From contig CAZEZH010000001.1 of the NCBI GenBank assembly GCA_964516305.1, forward strand, positions 31,992-95,991: a DNA stretch of 64,000 bases, read 5' to 3'. Position 1 is the first letter of the stretch. Every line of letters starts with the position of its first letter. Positions 41,304 through 50,614 of the stretch are shown in pieces. The position numbers and the translations under genes are program-made. The stretch is from Lamprobacter sp964516305. GTDB lineage: Bacteria; Pseudomonadota; Gammaproteobacteria; Chromatiales; Chromatiaceae. The notes under the pieces were generated by a model that made no database searches, was not told the origin of the DNA, and saw only the letters and a list, made by a program, of their open reading frames with translations.

Positions 41304-44018
41304 CTAGAAGAGTTCGTCTAACACGCGCGGGGCCGTCCGCCGTGGCGCCGCCTTTTTCCGCACCACTGGCGCCGAGTATCTCACCGGGTCCGGCCCCAAG
41401 GTCATCAGCTGATACTCGTCGCGGATGTATTCGATGCGACTCCCGCTCTTCGACTTGGTCGCTTCACCAGAGCTCAGACCAATGCGTACGGGCACCATGC
41501 CTTCTGGCTGCTTGATCTTGGCCACCGGAATCTCACTAAGGGCATCCTCCATAAAGTCGATCCAGATCCCGAGTGCCGCGGTCCCGCCCCACTCACCGCG
41601 GCCAAGCGGTTGATTATCATCGCGTCCAACCCAGACCACCGCCACCAGCTCTGGCTGATACCCAGCAAACCAGGAGTCACGGGACTCGTTGGTGGTGCCG
41701 GTCTTGCCGGCGATGTCCTCGCGCTTCAACCGCTTCGCGCGCGTTGCCGTACCGCTCTCGATCACCTCCTTGAGCATCGAATCCATGTTGTAGGCAATGC
41801 GCGGATCGATCGCCTCTGGCGCCCGCGGGTCATCAGAGGCCCCAACCGGTAGCACCCTAGCCTCTTCCTCGCCTCTCTCAAACCAGCAGTCGATGCAGGC
41901 CCGCAGTGGCTGCGCATCGAATAGCAGGTTGCCTTGCGCGTCCTCAATCCGCTCGATCAGATAGGGCTCAACGCGATAGCCGCCATTGGCAAAGCTCGCG
42001 AATCCTCGCGCAATCTCCAACGGCGTAACCGAGCCGGAGCCGAGCGCCATCGCCATATCCGGCGGCATCGACTCAAGCGAAAAACCGAAGTTCTGGATGT
42101 AGTCGCGTGCGTAGTCGACGCTCATCCGATTGATCAGGTTGACCATCGCAAGGTTGCGTGACTTGGACAAGGCAACGCGGATACGGATCGGCCCCATGAA
42201 TTTCCCATCGGAGTTCTTCGGCCGCCACATACCGTTGGTCGACTGCATCTCGAAGCGCTCGTCCTTCACCAGGCTCGCGGGCGTATAGCCCTTTGCGAGG
42301 GCGGCCGCGTAGACGAACGGCTTGAAGGTCGAGCCCGGCTGCCGCCTCGCATCCACGGCGCGGTTGAATTTGCTCCATTCGAAGGCGTAGCCCCCAGAGA
42401 GGGCGCGAATGGCACCATCCCCCGGCGCTAGCCCGACCAGTGCCCCACCGACCTTGGGTACCTGGGCCAGCACCCACAGATCATCTTCACCCTGTCGGAG
42501 CCGAATCACATCGCCAACCGCAACCGCATCCGTCACCCGTCGCGGTGCAGGACCCCGCCAGTTCTCGGTCTTGAACGGCCGCGCCCATTTCACCTGAGAC
42601 AGTCCGAGGCTGCGCACCTCGCCGTTACCCAAATAGACCTCTGCCTTTGACCCGGACGCGCTGATCACGACCCCAACCGGAAGTCCGGGCACCTGAGGAC
42701 GTTCGGCGAGGATCGCGTCCAGGGCCTCAGCAGCCATGGAGTCGGCATTCTCTACCTGCGCCTCGGCGCCGTGGTAGCCGTGACGCAGGTTATAGGCCAT
42801 CAGCCCTTGACGCAGCGCCTCATCCGACGCTCGCTGCAGGCGCTCATCAACCGTGGTGTAGACCCTGATCCCCAGCCGGTAAGCATCTTGTTCACCGTAG
42901 CGTTGAACGATCTCCTGGCGCGCCATTTCGGCTAGGTAATCGGCACGAAACTCGATGCTTGGCGCGTAACGTTTCGCACTCAGCGGCGCGGTGCTGGCGA
43001 GCAAGAAATCGGTGTCGTCGATGTAACCGAACGCATGCATGCGCTCAAGGATATAGTCGCGCCGCTCAGTCGCCCGCGTGGGATTGGAGAGGGGGTTGTT
43101 CGACGAAGGTGCCTTCGGCAATCCGGCAAGCATCGCCATCTCGGCCAGGGTCAGTTGATCCAGTGTCTTCTGGTAATAGAATTCGGCCGCAGCCGCCACC
43201 CCATAGGAGCGATGCCCGAAAAAGATCTTGTTCAGATACAAACTCAGTATCTCTTCCTTGCTGAGCCTGGCCTCGAGCTTCCAAGCGAGCAGGATCTCGG
43301 TGAGCTTGCGCTTGATGGTTTTATCGCGGGTGAGGAAGAGGTTGCGCGCCACCTGCATGGTGATGGTGCTGCCGCCTTGGGTCGCCTCACCGCTCTTGGC
43401 AACGCTCACCGCCGCACGCGCGAGGCCGATCGCATCGATGCCGGTGTGCTCGAAGTAACGGCTGTCCTCGGCCGATACGAAGGCATCGATCAGCAGCGGG
43501 GGGATTTGCTCAAAGGCCACCGCACGCCGACGCTGGACTCCGAATTCAGCCATCAATGAGCCATTCGCGGTAAAGATTCGCAGCGGCTCCTCAAACTCAA
43601 TCCGAGTCATCGCATCGACCGGCGGGAGTTCCACCTCGATCACGCTGAGCACAACTGCGGCACCAAAGGCACCGATCAAGGCCAAATCGAACGGGATAGC
43701 CAGGCCCGCAGTGACCAATCCCGCGAGCCAGTGCAAGACCCCCAAAAAAGGCCCACCGGAATGCCGTCGGCGTCTCTCGCCGCGCACCCTGCTCCGTTCC
43801 GCCCGCGTCGGCTGCGCCTTGCCCGTCGCCTTACCCGAGGTCCTGTCTGACGAAACGCTACGATCTACCGAGCCACGGCGCTCTTCCGCCCTAGTGTCAT
43901 TCTCCAACCAGCTCAACCCCCTCAAAGTAGGCCAATCGATTCGCAGAGGTTGGACGGCCAACGCCAGCGATCGCAAACAATCAACGCGCGTCTTCAGTTT
44001 ACACGAAGAGTCCAACAA
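41304..44018 (-). CDS. mrcA: Penicillin-binding protein 1A (bifunctional transglycosylase/transpeptidase)
   Basis: The 904-residue class-A PBP has a long basic cytoplasmic N-terminus, a membrane anchor (about 94-128), and a family-51 transglycosylase domain with the catalytic Glu in SAEDSRYFEHTGID and the GGSTITMQVARNLFL motif. The OB-like region and the transpeptidase domain follow, with SxxK (PGSTFKPF), SxN (SKSRN) and KTGTT. It polymerises and cross-links peptidoglycan. The open frame starts at TTG 44018 without a ribosome site, so the first 50 or so residues are doubtful. It is divergent from the TetR gene. The pilMNOPQ genes often next to mrcA are absent. Confidence 0.94.
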   Translation of the reverse strand: MLDSSCKLKTRVDCLRSLALAVQPLRIDWPTLRGLSWLENDTRAEERRGSVDRSVSSDRTSGKATGKAQPTRAERSRVRGERRRRHSGGPFLGVLHWLAGLVTAGLAIPFDLALIGAFGAAVVLSVIEVELPPVDAMTRIEFEEPLRIFTANGSLMAEFGVQRRRAVAFEQIPPLLIDAFVSAEDSRYFEHTGIDAIGLARAAVSVAKSGEATQGGSTITMQVARNLFLTRDKTIKRKLTEILLAWKLEARLSKEEILSLYLNKIFFGHRSYGVAAAAEFYYQKTLDQLTLAEMAMLAGLPKAPSSNNPLSNPTRATERRDYILERMHAFGYIDDTDFLLASTAPLSAKRYAPSIEFRADYLAEMARQEIVQRYGEQDAYRLGIRVYTTVDERLQRASDEALRQGLMAYNLRHGYHGAEAQVENADSMAAEALDAILAERPQVPGLPVGVVISASGSKAEVYLGNGEVRSLGLSQVKWARPFKTENWRGPAPRRVTDAVAVGDVIRLRQGEDDLWVLAQVPKVGGALVGLAPGDGAIRALSGGYAFEWSKFNRAVDARRQPGSTFKPFVYAAALAKGYTPASLVKDERFEMQSTNGMWRPKNSDGKFMGPIRIRVALSKSRNLAMVNLINRMSVDYARDYIQNFGFSLESMPPDMAMALGSGSVTPLEIARGFASFANGGYRVEPYLIERIEDAQGNLLFDAQPLRACIDCWFERGEEEARVLPVGASDDPRAPEAIDPRIAYNMDSMLKEVIESGTATRAKRLKREDIAGKTGTTNESRDSWFAGYQPELVAVVWVGRDDNQPLGRGEWGGTAALGIWIDFMEDALSEIPVAKIKQPEGMVPVRIGLSSGEATKSKSGSRIEYIRDEYQLMTLGPDPVRYSAPVVRKKAAPRRTAPRVLDELF

Positions 44019-44104
44019 CGATTAATCATGACAAGGATACCCAAAGCCTGAGCACCAGCAGTGTTCTACAATGATGAGAAAGCAGCCAGCCGAGGAGTGA
44101 TATC

Positions 44105-44794
44105 TTGCCGGACCGAGGCACTAACAACAGCACTCGTGAACGCCTGCTGCAGGCGGCCCTTGAGGTCTTTGCCGAGCATGGCTATCGTGCCGCCACCATT
44201 CGCGAGATCTGCGGCCGTGCGGACGCGAATGTAGCTGCCGTGCATTACCACTTCGGCGACAAGCGCAAACTCTACGAGGCCATCTACGGCCATCTGTTCG
44301 AGACCCTGCACGAACGGCGCAATGCCTTCCTACCGTCCGATGCCGCCCCTGAGGTGCGCTTGCGCGTGCACATTCGCACCCTGTTCGAGGAGATCTTCTG
44401 CTGCGAGGGCAATGGCGACCGCCAAGCCCAGCTCAGCATGCTCTATCTCAATGAGATGGTGCGCCCGACCGAGGCACTGGACCGAATCGTCACTGAGCAC
44501 TTCGAGCCGGACGCCCGCATGCTCTACGAGATCATTGCGGCGCTGCTCGAAACCACAGCCACCGACCCGCTCACCATCGACTGCGCCGCGAGCGTGATCG
44601 GACAGATCCTGTATTATCACCATGCCATGCCGATCCTTTCCCGGTTGCATCCCGACCGCCCCCCGGTCGCTGACCGGTTGGACGCGATCATCGAGCAGGT
44701 CTGGCTGTTCTCGCTGGGCGGCATCGAGCGCGCTAAGCAGTCACGCGACACCCTCAGCCAGCCGCTGGACGACGCGTCCGACCAAGGCTGTTAG
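44105..44794 (+). CDS. TetR-family transcriptional regulator (CerR type)
   Basis: The 229-residue protein has an N-terminal TetR helix-turn-helix (about 10-55: TRERLLQAALEVFAEHGYRAATIREIC, NVAAVHYHFGDKRKLYEAIY) and an all-helical ligand domain resembling the CerR C-terminal type. The start codon is TTG with AGGAG 8 bases upstream, which decides this start. It is divergent from the PBP1A gene and convergent with the hydrogenase operon. Its target could be itself or a distant efflux operon; nothing here shows that it controls hox. Confidence 0.9.
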   Translation: MPDRGTNNSTRERLLQAALEVFAEHGYRAATIREICGRADANVAAVHYHFGDKRKLYEAIYGHLFETLHERRNAFLPSDAAPEVRLRVHIRTLFEEIFCCEGNGDRQAQLSMLYLNEMVRPTEALDRIVTEHFEPDARMLYEIIAALLETTATDPLTIDCAASVIGQILYYHHAMPILSRLHPDRPPVADRLDAIIEQVWLFSLGGIERAKQSRDTLSQPLDDASDQGC

Positions 44795-44851
44795 AAAACA
44801 ACGCTCAGCAGAACGATAGAGACCGCAGATCAAGATTCACGAGTGGCTGTC

Positions 44852-44864
44852 GCTGATCATCAGC
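44852..44864. terminator. Palindrome between the TetR gene and the hydrogenase operon
   Basis: GCTGATCATCAGC is a perfect 6-1-6 palindrome just past the hoxW stop and about 60 bases past the TetR stop, in the gap between convergent genes. No T tract follows on either strand. It may be a weak stop or a protein-binding site. Confidence 0.3.
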
Positions 44865-44868
44865 CGGG

Positions 44869-45462
44869 CTAGCACGCACCTTGCAGATCATCCAGCAGCC
44901 AGGCCGAGGCAGCCGCCAAATGGCGCTCGGCTGTTTTTGACAGCGCAGTCCCAAGCGCAAAGGCCTCGGCACCGATCGCCAACTGTTCGATCCGGGGCAG
45001 CTCGCCATAAAGCGAGATGAAGAGCCGCGCCAAACCCGCTGGTGTCAACTGATGGGTGGTCCAGTTAAGAGTCTGGGGCTGAGCCGACAACGGCTCGACC
45101 GGCGTCAGCAAATAAGGCGCGCCCAATTCAACAGCGGCATCGACCAAGATCACCCGCTTGCGTCCAACCAGATCCAACACATGCTCGACCTGGAGCTGAA
45201 AATCGGTCAGCAGTTCCACCCCGACAAGCTGCCCCCTGCCCTGCAGGCGCTGCAACTGGTCGATCAACAGCGGTCCAAGCGCATCATCTCCGCGCGACGG
45301 GTTGCCGTAACCAAACAGCAAAATCGGCGCGACTGGCGCCGCGCGATCTGGATCGCAACACTGCAGTGCCGGCTTGGCTGCGGTGGCGACGGCGGATCTG
45401 GCTGGCGCCTCACCATGGGCAGGCGCCTTGCCATGAGCAGGCACCTCGCCTCTAACAGGCAT
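44869..45462 (-). CDS. hoxW: Hydrogenase maturation protease HoxW
   Basis: The protein is about 197 residues. The HycI/HoxW protease core starts at PILLFGYGNPSRGDDALGP, and DLQGAC ends the protein. It cleaves the C-terminal tail of HoxH after the NiFe site is built. Metal-binding residues fit the GNP..GDD Asp, EVLLTDFQLQ-like and later His sites. The start MPVRGEVPAHG at 45462 lies 7 bases after the hoxH stop with GCGAG nearby; the core alone begins about 46 residues later. The N-terminal extension is made of 18-bp repeats (PAHGKAPAHGEAP) and is unusual for the family. It is the last gene of hoxFUYHW. Confidence 0.88.
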   Translation of the reverse strand: MPVRGEVPAHGKAPAHGEAPARSAVATAAKPALQCCDPDRAAPVAPILLFGYGNPSRGDDALGPLLIDQLQRLQGRGQLVGVELLTDFQLQVEHVLDLVGRKRVILVDAAVELGAPYLLTPVEPLSAQPQTLNWTTHQLTPAGLARLFISLYGELPRIEQLAIGAEAFALGTALSKTAERHLAAASAWLLDDLQGAC

Positions 45463-45475
45463 CTCGCTATTAGCA
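45404..45475. repeat. 18-bp tandem repeat across the hoxH/hoxW junction
   Basis: Four 18-bp units start at 45404, 45422, 45440 and 45458, each beginning GGCRYCT or GGCACCT. On the minus strand they encode the PAHGEA-type repeats at the start of HoxW and reach into the end of hoxH. Confidence 0.8.
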
Positions 45476-47029
45476 GGCACTAGGGTCGTCACACTCAACA
45501 CCGTCAACACCGCCATCAGCGCCATCAGCGCCATCAGCGCCATCAAGCCGCACGATCGCGCCATCCAGATGACGCTGCAGCCGATCCTTCAGCACCCCAT
45601 CAGCGCCAATCAGGTCCACCTGCAACGGCATCTGCCCCAACGCATGAGTCGCACAGGAGAGGCAGGGATCATAGGCCCGGATCGCCACTTCGATCTGATT
45701 CAGCAATGGCTCGGTCAGTTGGTGGCCATCCAGATAGCAACTCGCAACCTGACGGATCGATTCATTCATCACCTGATTGTTGTTCGTGGTCGAGACGATC
45801 AGGTTGGCCTTGCGGACCAGACCGTTCTCATCGATCTCGTAATGATGGAACAGGGTCCCGCGTGGGGCCTCGAGCACACCGATGCCAAGCGCGCGACGCT
45901 CTCCCTCGAGCATCAGCTCGGTGCCACTCAGCTCCGAATCATCAAGCAGGCGTTCAATCGCTTCGGCGCAGTAGAGCAGCTCGATCAGGCGCGCCCAATG
46001 CGTGGCCAGCGCGGCCTGCACCGGCTGACCATCACCCCAGGCGACGAAGATCTGCCGCTCAGCCTCGGCCAGCGGCGTCTCGATGCGGTCGCAATTGTTG
46101 ATCCGCGCCAGCGGACCCACCCGATACCAGCCCAGCTCTGGACCAAGCGCCGCAATGAACGGGAACTTCATATAGCTCCAGGGCTTGATCTCCTCCTGCA
46201 GCAGACGCGCATAGTCATCGCAAGCGGCATGATCGAACAGGGTCTCGCCATGGGCATCACGGGCGCGCAGACCACCGTCGTAGAGTTCGAGATGGCCATG
46301 GCCGTCGACCAGGCTCAGGCTGTTGGCAGCGACCGCACCGAAGCCTTCGAACGCGGCCCGATTGGCCTCGTAAAGCCGCTTCATCAAGGCCACCGCCGCC
46401 TGCGCCCACTCGAGCACCGACCCGATATCCATCCGCAGCAGATCACGCTCGGCCGGGCTGACCGACTTATTGACACCGCCCGGGATCGCGCCCGAACCAT
46501 GGATGCGCTTACCCGAGGTGATGCGAATCACCTCCTGGCCGTACTTGCGCAGGAGCACCCCCTGGCGCGCGATCTCCGGATGATCCTGGATCACGCCAAC
46601 GATGTTGCGATGCGCGACAGCGTCATCGAAGCCGAACAGTAGGTCCGGCGATGAGAGATGGAAGAAGTGCAACGCGTGCGACTGCAACACCTGGCCATAG
46701 TGCATCAGCCGACGCACCTTCTCAGCGGTCGGGGTGAGTTGGTCGACGCCGACCAGTTGATCGCAGGCCTTGGCCGCGGCCAGATGATGGCTCACCGGGC
46801 AGATGCCGCACAGGCGCTGGACCAACACCGGCAGCTCCCAGTAGGGGCGCCCCTGGATGAACTTCTCAAAGCCGCGGAATTCGACGATGTGCAGCCGTGC
46901 CTGGCGCACATGGTCCTCGTCGTCGAGCAGCAGTGTCACCTTGCCATGCCCTTCGACCCGGGTCACCGGATCGATCACCACTCGCCGCAGGCGTTCCGGA
47001 TGGGTGGCAGTCTCGAGCGGACTAGACAT
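45470..47029 (-). CDS. hoxH: NAD-reducing [NiFe]-hydrogenase large subunit HoxH
   Basis: The 519-residue protein carries the NiFe active site. The N-terminal ligand motif is RLCGICPVSH and the C-terminal one DPCLSCATH. HoxW is expected to cut just after that last His, removing the tail. The tail here is about 57 residues and ends in Gly-Ala-Asp repeats from a 9-bp tandem array (GADGADGAD). The start ATG at 47029 follows GAGGT. With HoxY it forms the hydrogenase module. The whole set resembles the Hox2 type reported in Thiocapsa. The hyp maturation genes are not in the window. Confidence 0.96.
   Translation of the reverse strand: MSSPLETATHPERLRRVVIDPVTRVEGHGKVTLLLDDEDHVRQARLHIVEFRGFEKFIQGRPYWELPVLVQRLCGICPVSHHLAAAKACDQLVGVDQLTPTAEKVRRLMHYGQVLQSHALHFFHLSSPDLLFGFDDAVAHRNIVGVIQDHPEIARQGVLLRKYGQEVIRITSGKRIHGSGAIPGGVNKSVSPAERDLLRMDIGSVLEWAQAAVALMKRLYEANRAAFEGFGAVAANSLSLVDGHGHLELYDGGLRARDAHGETLFDHAACDDYARLLQEEIKPWSYMKFPFIAALGPELGWYRVGPLARINNCDRIETPLAEAERQIFVAWGDGQPVQAALATHWARLIELLYCAEAIERLLDDSELSGTELMLEGERRALGIGVLEAPRGTLFHHYEIDENGLVRKANLIVSTTNNNQVMNESIRQVASCYLDGHQLTEPLLNQIEVAIRAYDPCLSCATHALGQMPLQVDLIGADGVLKDRLQRHLDGAIVRLDGADGADGADGGVDGVECDDPSAC
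45499..45543. repeat. 9-bp tandem repeat in the 3' end of hoxH
   Basis: Five 9-bp units run from 45499 to 45543; the last three are identical (CAGCGCCAT) and the first two are variants. In the hoxH frame (minus strand) they give the repeated Gly-Ala-Asp near the end of the cleavable tail. Confidence 0.8.
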
Positions 47030-47092
47030 GGATGCTACCTCGCTGGGCCTCTGTTTGGTCGCCCCCTGTTGGGCATGTCTGATGGCGGGGGC

Positions 47093-47713
47093 TCAGTCGT
47101 AATGCAGCTGTTGAGCGGACAGCACAATCGGGCGGCCTTCCAGCAACGCGGTCAAGACCATCCAGATCGCATCCGCAGACGGCGGACAACCGGGCAGGAA
47201 ATAGTCGATCTTGACGACCTCCTGGATCGGATGCACCTGGCTCAGCAGCAACGGCAGCTCAGGATCGTTTGGGATGCCGGGGTTAGCCAGCCCGATGCCG
47301 TCGATGAAGGCCTCTTCCAGGCACTCGCTCAGCGCGAAGCCATTGCGCATCGCTGGAATGCCACCGTTGACCGCGCAGGCACCCAGCGCGATCAGGATGC
47401 GGCAATGGCGCCGATAGCTGCGCAGCACCTCGACGTTCTCAGCATTGGCCACACCACCCTCGATGATCCCGAGATCGCAGTCACCAAGGCGCTTGATGTC
47501 GGTGAGCGGCGTGCGATCGAAATCCACCAGCTCGATCAGATCAATGATCCGCTCGTCGATATCGAGCAGCGACATGTGGCAGCCGAAGCAGCCGGCCAGT
47601 GAGGTCGTCGCCACGCGCAGCTTTCTTGCTGGCTTTTCAGCCGGGCTCAGCGCTTGGCTTCCGGTGGTAGGAGTAGTTGCAGTTGCGGTGGTAATGGTGT
47701 CGGTGACTTCCAT
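47093..47713 (-). CDS. hoxY: NAD-reducing hydrogenase small subunit HoxY
   Basis: The 206-residue small subunit has a Thr/Ala-rich first 30 residues, then TTSLAGCFGCHMS, GACAVNGGIPAMRN and PGCPPSADAIW. These supply the cysteines of the proximal [4Fe-4S] cluster. It has no Tat signal, as expected for a cytoplasmic bidirectional hydrogenase. Its ATG overlaps the hoxU stop (ATGA), so translation is coupled. It pairs with HoxH, whose gene starts 63 bases downstream. Confidence 0.95.
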   Translation of the reverse strand: MEVTDTITTATATTPTTGSQALSPAEKPARKLRVATTSLAGCFGCHMSLLDIDERIIDLIELVDFDRTPLTDIKRLGDCDLGIIEGGVANAENVEVLRSYRRHCRILIALGACAVNGGIPAMRNGFALSECLEEAFIDGIGLANPGIPNDPELPLLLSQVHPIQEVVKIDYFLPGCPPSADAIWMVLTALLEGRPIVLSAQQLHYD

Positions 47714-48465
47714 CAGGAATCCTCCACCGCAGTCGCGGAAACATCGCCGACTCGGCTGATCGGCTCGCGATCATAAAGGCGCTCGCCGATCGGTATCTGA
47801 TAGCCGTGAAGATCCTCGGCATCACCGGCGCGGTGGCGCGGCAGAATGGCGCCGACCGGGCAGATATGCGCGGCCCGATCCCTTAGCTCCAGCCGGCTAT
47901 CACCGAGCTGGCCGCTCGGCGAGTCGACGATCAGGCGCGAGTCCATCCCACGCCCAGCGATGGCAAACACCCGCTTCTGATCCAGATCGCGACTCGCCCG
48001 CACGCAAAGCTCGCAGAGGATGCAGCGATTGCGATCCAGCACCAGGTCCGGATGCGAGGCATCAAGTTCGCGCTGCGGAAAGAACTGCTTGAAATGCGGC
48101 TCGAGCATGCCGCAGTAATAAGCCACCGCCTGCAGCTGACAGGCACCGCTGCGCTCGCAGGCCGGGCAGACATGATTGCCCTCGACGAACAGCATCTGCA
48201 GAACGGCGACCCGCAGCGCACGCACCGCCTCGGTCTCACTCTCGACCTCTTGGCCAGTCGCGGCCGGCGTGGTACAGGATGAGACCTCGCGCCCGTTGAC
48301 CTGCACCACACAGACGCGACAGCTACCATGCGGCGCCAGCTCAGGGTGATGGCACAGGTGTGGGATGTAGACACCCGCGGCCAAGGCCGCATCCATGATG
48401 GTCTGGCCAGACTGAAAAGGGATCTCCGCGCCGTCAAGGTGGAAGCGGCCCTGTGCTGTCGTCAT
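47713..48465 (-). CDS. hoxU: NAD-reducing hydrogenase diaphorase subunit HoxU
   Basis: The 250-residue protein resembles the N-terminal part of NuoG. A plant-type [2Fe-2S] domain (CHHPELAPHGSCRVCVV ... CTTPA) is followed by a His/Cys cluster site (NHVCPACERSGACQLQ) and a four-cysteine set (RNRCILCELCVRASRD, AHICPVGAI). It passes electrons between HoxF and HoxY. The ATG at 48465 has GAGGAG at the right distance; an in-frame GTG one codon upstream is less likely. HoxY overlaps its stop codon. Confidence 0.95.
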   Translation of the reverse strand: MTTAQGRFHLDGAEIPFQSGQTIMDAALAAGVYIPHLCHHPELAPHGSCRVCVVQVNGREVSSCTTPAATGQEVESETEAVRALRVAVLQMLFVEGNHVCPACERSGACQLQAVAYYCGMLEPHFKQFFPQRELDASHPDLVLDRNRCILCELCVRASRDLDQKRVFAIAGRGMDSRLIVDSPSGQLGDSRLELRDRAAHICPVGAILPRHRAGDAEDLHGYQIPIGERLYDREPISRVGDVSATAVEDS

Positions 48466-48534
48466 CACTCATCTCCTCGTTGTCGGAGACCGATCCTTCG
48501 CCCGTCCGCTTCGTCTCGTCGTCTGGTCATTTCC

Positions 48535-50388
48535 TCAAGCCATCAGTCGCGGCTCGGGCGCGATATGAGCGGCAGGATCATCCCGGCCCGTGAGCCGACG
48601 TGCCTCGGCCAGCGCGGCGTCCAAATCGAAGGCCGGCGAATAATCGGCGCTCGCTAGCCGCGCCTGATAGAGCTGCGGAAACGTCTCGAGCGTCTGCAGC
48701 AGATGATTCGGCGCCGTGTGTCCGAGCCCGCAATGGCTAGCGCGGCGCATCACATCGGCGACTTGCCGCATCTGCTCGAGGTCATGCGCCGAAGCGCGCC
48801 CGATCGCGACCTTCTCGATCAGGTCACGCAACAGCACACCGCCAACCCGACAGGGCGTGCAGAAGCCGCAGCTCTCGTGGACGAAGAAATCGGCGAAATT
48901 GCGCACCATTTCCAGCAGATCGCGGCGCTGATCGAAGATCATGAACGAGCCTGCGGTTGGCAGGTCCTCGAACGCCAGCAACCGGTCCAGCTCATCGACA
49001 CCCAGTGTCGAGCCCGCCGCACCAGACACCTGAACCGCCTGAACCTCGTGGGCACCGCAGAGGTCGAGCACCTCGCGGACCGAGGTCCCGAACGGCACCT
49101 CATAGACACCAGGCGCGGCACAATCGCCGCTAACACTCAGGATCTTGCTGCCGGCCGAGCGGTCGGTACCCTCGCTGCGGAGCCAATAACCACCATGCTC
49201 GGCGACCCGCGCCGCGGCAAGGAAGGTCTCGACGTTATTGACCACGGTCGGGCGATCCAGATAACCCTCGGTCACTGGGAACGGCGGTCGCTTGCGGGTC
49301 ACACCGCGCTTTCCCTCGAGCGACTCGATCAGCGCCGATTCCTCGCCGCAGATGTAAGCGCCGGCGCCCAGATGGATCTGGATATCGAAATCGAAGGCGC
49401 CATCGACGGCGCCCATCGGAGTATCCGCACCAATCTGGGCGCCAAGCAGTCCGAGTTCGCGCCGGCGCTGCAGCACCGCCTCCAGATGCTCGACCAAATA
49501 GCGATACTCGCCGCGCAGATAGAGAAAACCCTCATGCGCACCGACGACCCCGGCGCAGAGCGTCATGCCCTCGATCACCAAATCCGCATAGGCGCTCAGC
49601 AGTACCCGATCCTTGAAGGTACCCGGCTCGCCCTCGTCCGCGTTACAGACCACCACCTTCTCTGGCAGCCCAGTCTCGCGGCAGAAGCGCCATTTGAGCG
49701 CCGTGGTGAAGCCGGCGCCACCGCGGCCGCGCAGCCCGGAGCGCTCGATCTCGGCCAGCACCGCATCGCCGCCGCGCGCAAACAGCGCCGAGAGGCCCGC
49801 ATCGCGCACCTCCATGTCGCTCAGCAGCAGGCCAGGTCGATGCACATTATTGGAGACCGCAAAGTAGTCCTGCGGCCAATGCTGAAGTGGCACGCGGGTG
49901 TCGACCAGGGCGGCAATCTGGCGAATGCGGTCTTCGTCCAAGCGCGTGATCGCAAAGCCGTTGACCATCAGAGCCGGAGCCTGGTCACACATCCCGGTGC
50001 ATGAAGTGAAATCGACGCTGACACGACCATCGGCGCGCGGCACACCAAGGTCGACCCCGAGCCGATCGCAGAGCCGTTGCATCAGACGCTGGTTGCCCAA
50101 CATCCGGTCGGTGATGTTATCGCTGAACAGGATGTCGTACTGCCCGCGCGGGGCCCGATGCAGGAAGGCGTAGAAGTCGATCGCGGCCAGGCATTGCGCT
50201 CGGGTCACATCCAGGGCTTCGGTCAAGGCAGCGATGCCCGCCTCCGGGACATAAGAGAACCGCTGCTGCAACGCGATCAAATGCTGCAGCACATGCTCCG
50301 GACGATGGCCAAGCCGGGCCAGCGAGCGCTCAACAACCCGGGCGACCTGCTGCGCCTCTGGCAAGCCTCCACGATCGGCGTAATGCAT
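48535..50388 (-). CDS. hoxF: NAD-reducing hydrogenase diaphorase subunit HoxF (NuoE-NuoF fusion)
   Basis: The 617-residue protein starts with a NuoE-like domain (about 1-170) and continues as NuoF. It has the NAD/FMN-binding GLRGRGGAGFTTALKW, the ADEGEPGTFKDR flavin loop, and the [4Fe-4S] motif ESCGFCTPCRVGG. In the NuoE part only the second cysteine pair (SCTGMC) is present, so the usual thioredoxin-like [2Fe-2S] site is incomplete. No hoxE gene is present; this fits HoxE-less Hox2-type operons. AAGGAGG precedes the ATG. It is the first gene of hoxFUYHW and lies divergent from hsp20. Confidence 0.95.
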   Translation of the reverse strand: MHYADRGGLPEAQQVARVVERSLARLGHRPEHVLQHLIALQQRFSYVPEAGIAALTEALDVTRAQCLAAIDFYAFLHRAPRGQYDILFSDNITDRMLGNQRLMQRLCDRLGVDLGVPRADGRVSVDFTSCTGMCDQAPALMVNGFAITRLDEDRIRQIAALVDTRVPLQHWPQDYFAVSNNVHRPGLLLSDMEVRDAGLSALFARGGDAVLAEIERSGLRGRGGAGFTTALKWRFCRETGLPEKVVVCNADEGEPGTFKDRVLLSAYADLVIEGMTLCAGVVGAHEGFLYLRGEYRYLVEHLEAVLQRRRELGLLGAQIGADTPMGAVDGAFDFDIQIHLGAGAYICGEESALIESLEGKRGVTRKRPPFPVTEGYLDRPTVVNNVETFLAAARVAEHGGYWLRSEGTDRSAGSKILSVSGDCAAPGVYEVPFGTSVREVLDLCGAHEVQAVQVSGAAGSTLGVDELDRLLAFEDLPTAGSFMIFDQRRDLLEMVRNFADFFVHESCGFCTPCRVGGVLLRDLIEKVAIGRASAHDLEQMRQVADVMRRASHCGLGHTAPNHLLQTLETFPQLYQARLASADYSPAFDLDAALAEARRLTGRDDPAAHIAPEPRLMA

Positions 50389-50614
50389 GACGCCTCCTTC
50401 AGAGAATCATGGACACACCTTCAGTATAGTCAGTCGCAAGAACTTCGCTGACCGCCGATCCCATCGCCATGAATTACTTGTTTCACAGAGGCTTTTTATC
50501 GCAGGCCAACCAAAGATGACAATCTGTCCATGTTCTCTTGCAAAGCTGGTCAGGCTGCACTACTTTACATAACGCAGACGGCCAACACGGCGTTTGCAGC
50601 TAACCGGCGGTTCC

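Noticed and set aside
44105..44794. TetR regulator as controller of the hydrogenase operon
   Set aside because: It is convergent with hox and closer to its divergent neighbour; no operator-like repeat was found at the hoxF start.
45404..45546. Tandem repeats as a possible CRISPR array
   Set aside because: Units are 9 and 18 bases with no spacers, and they lie within coding sequence.
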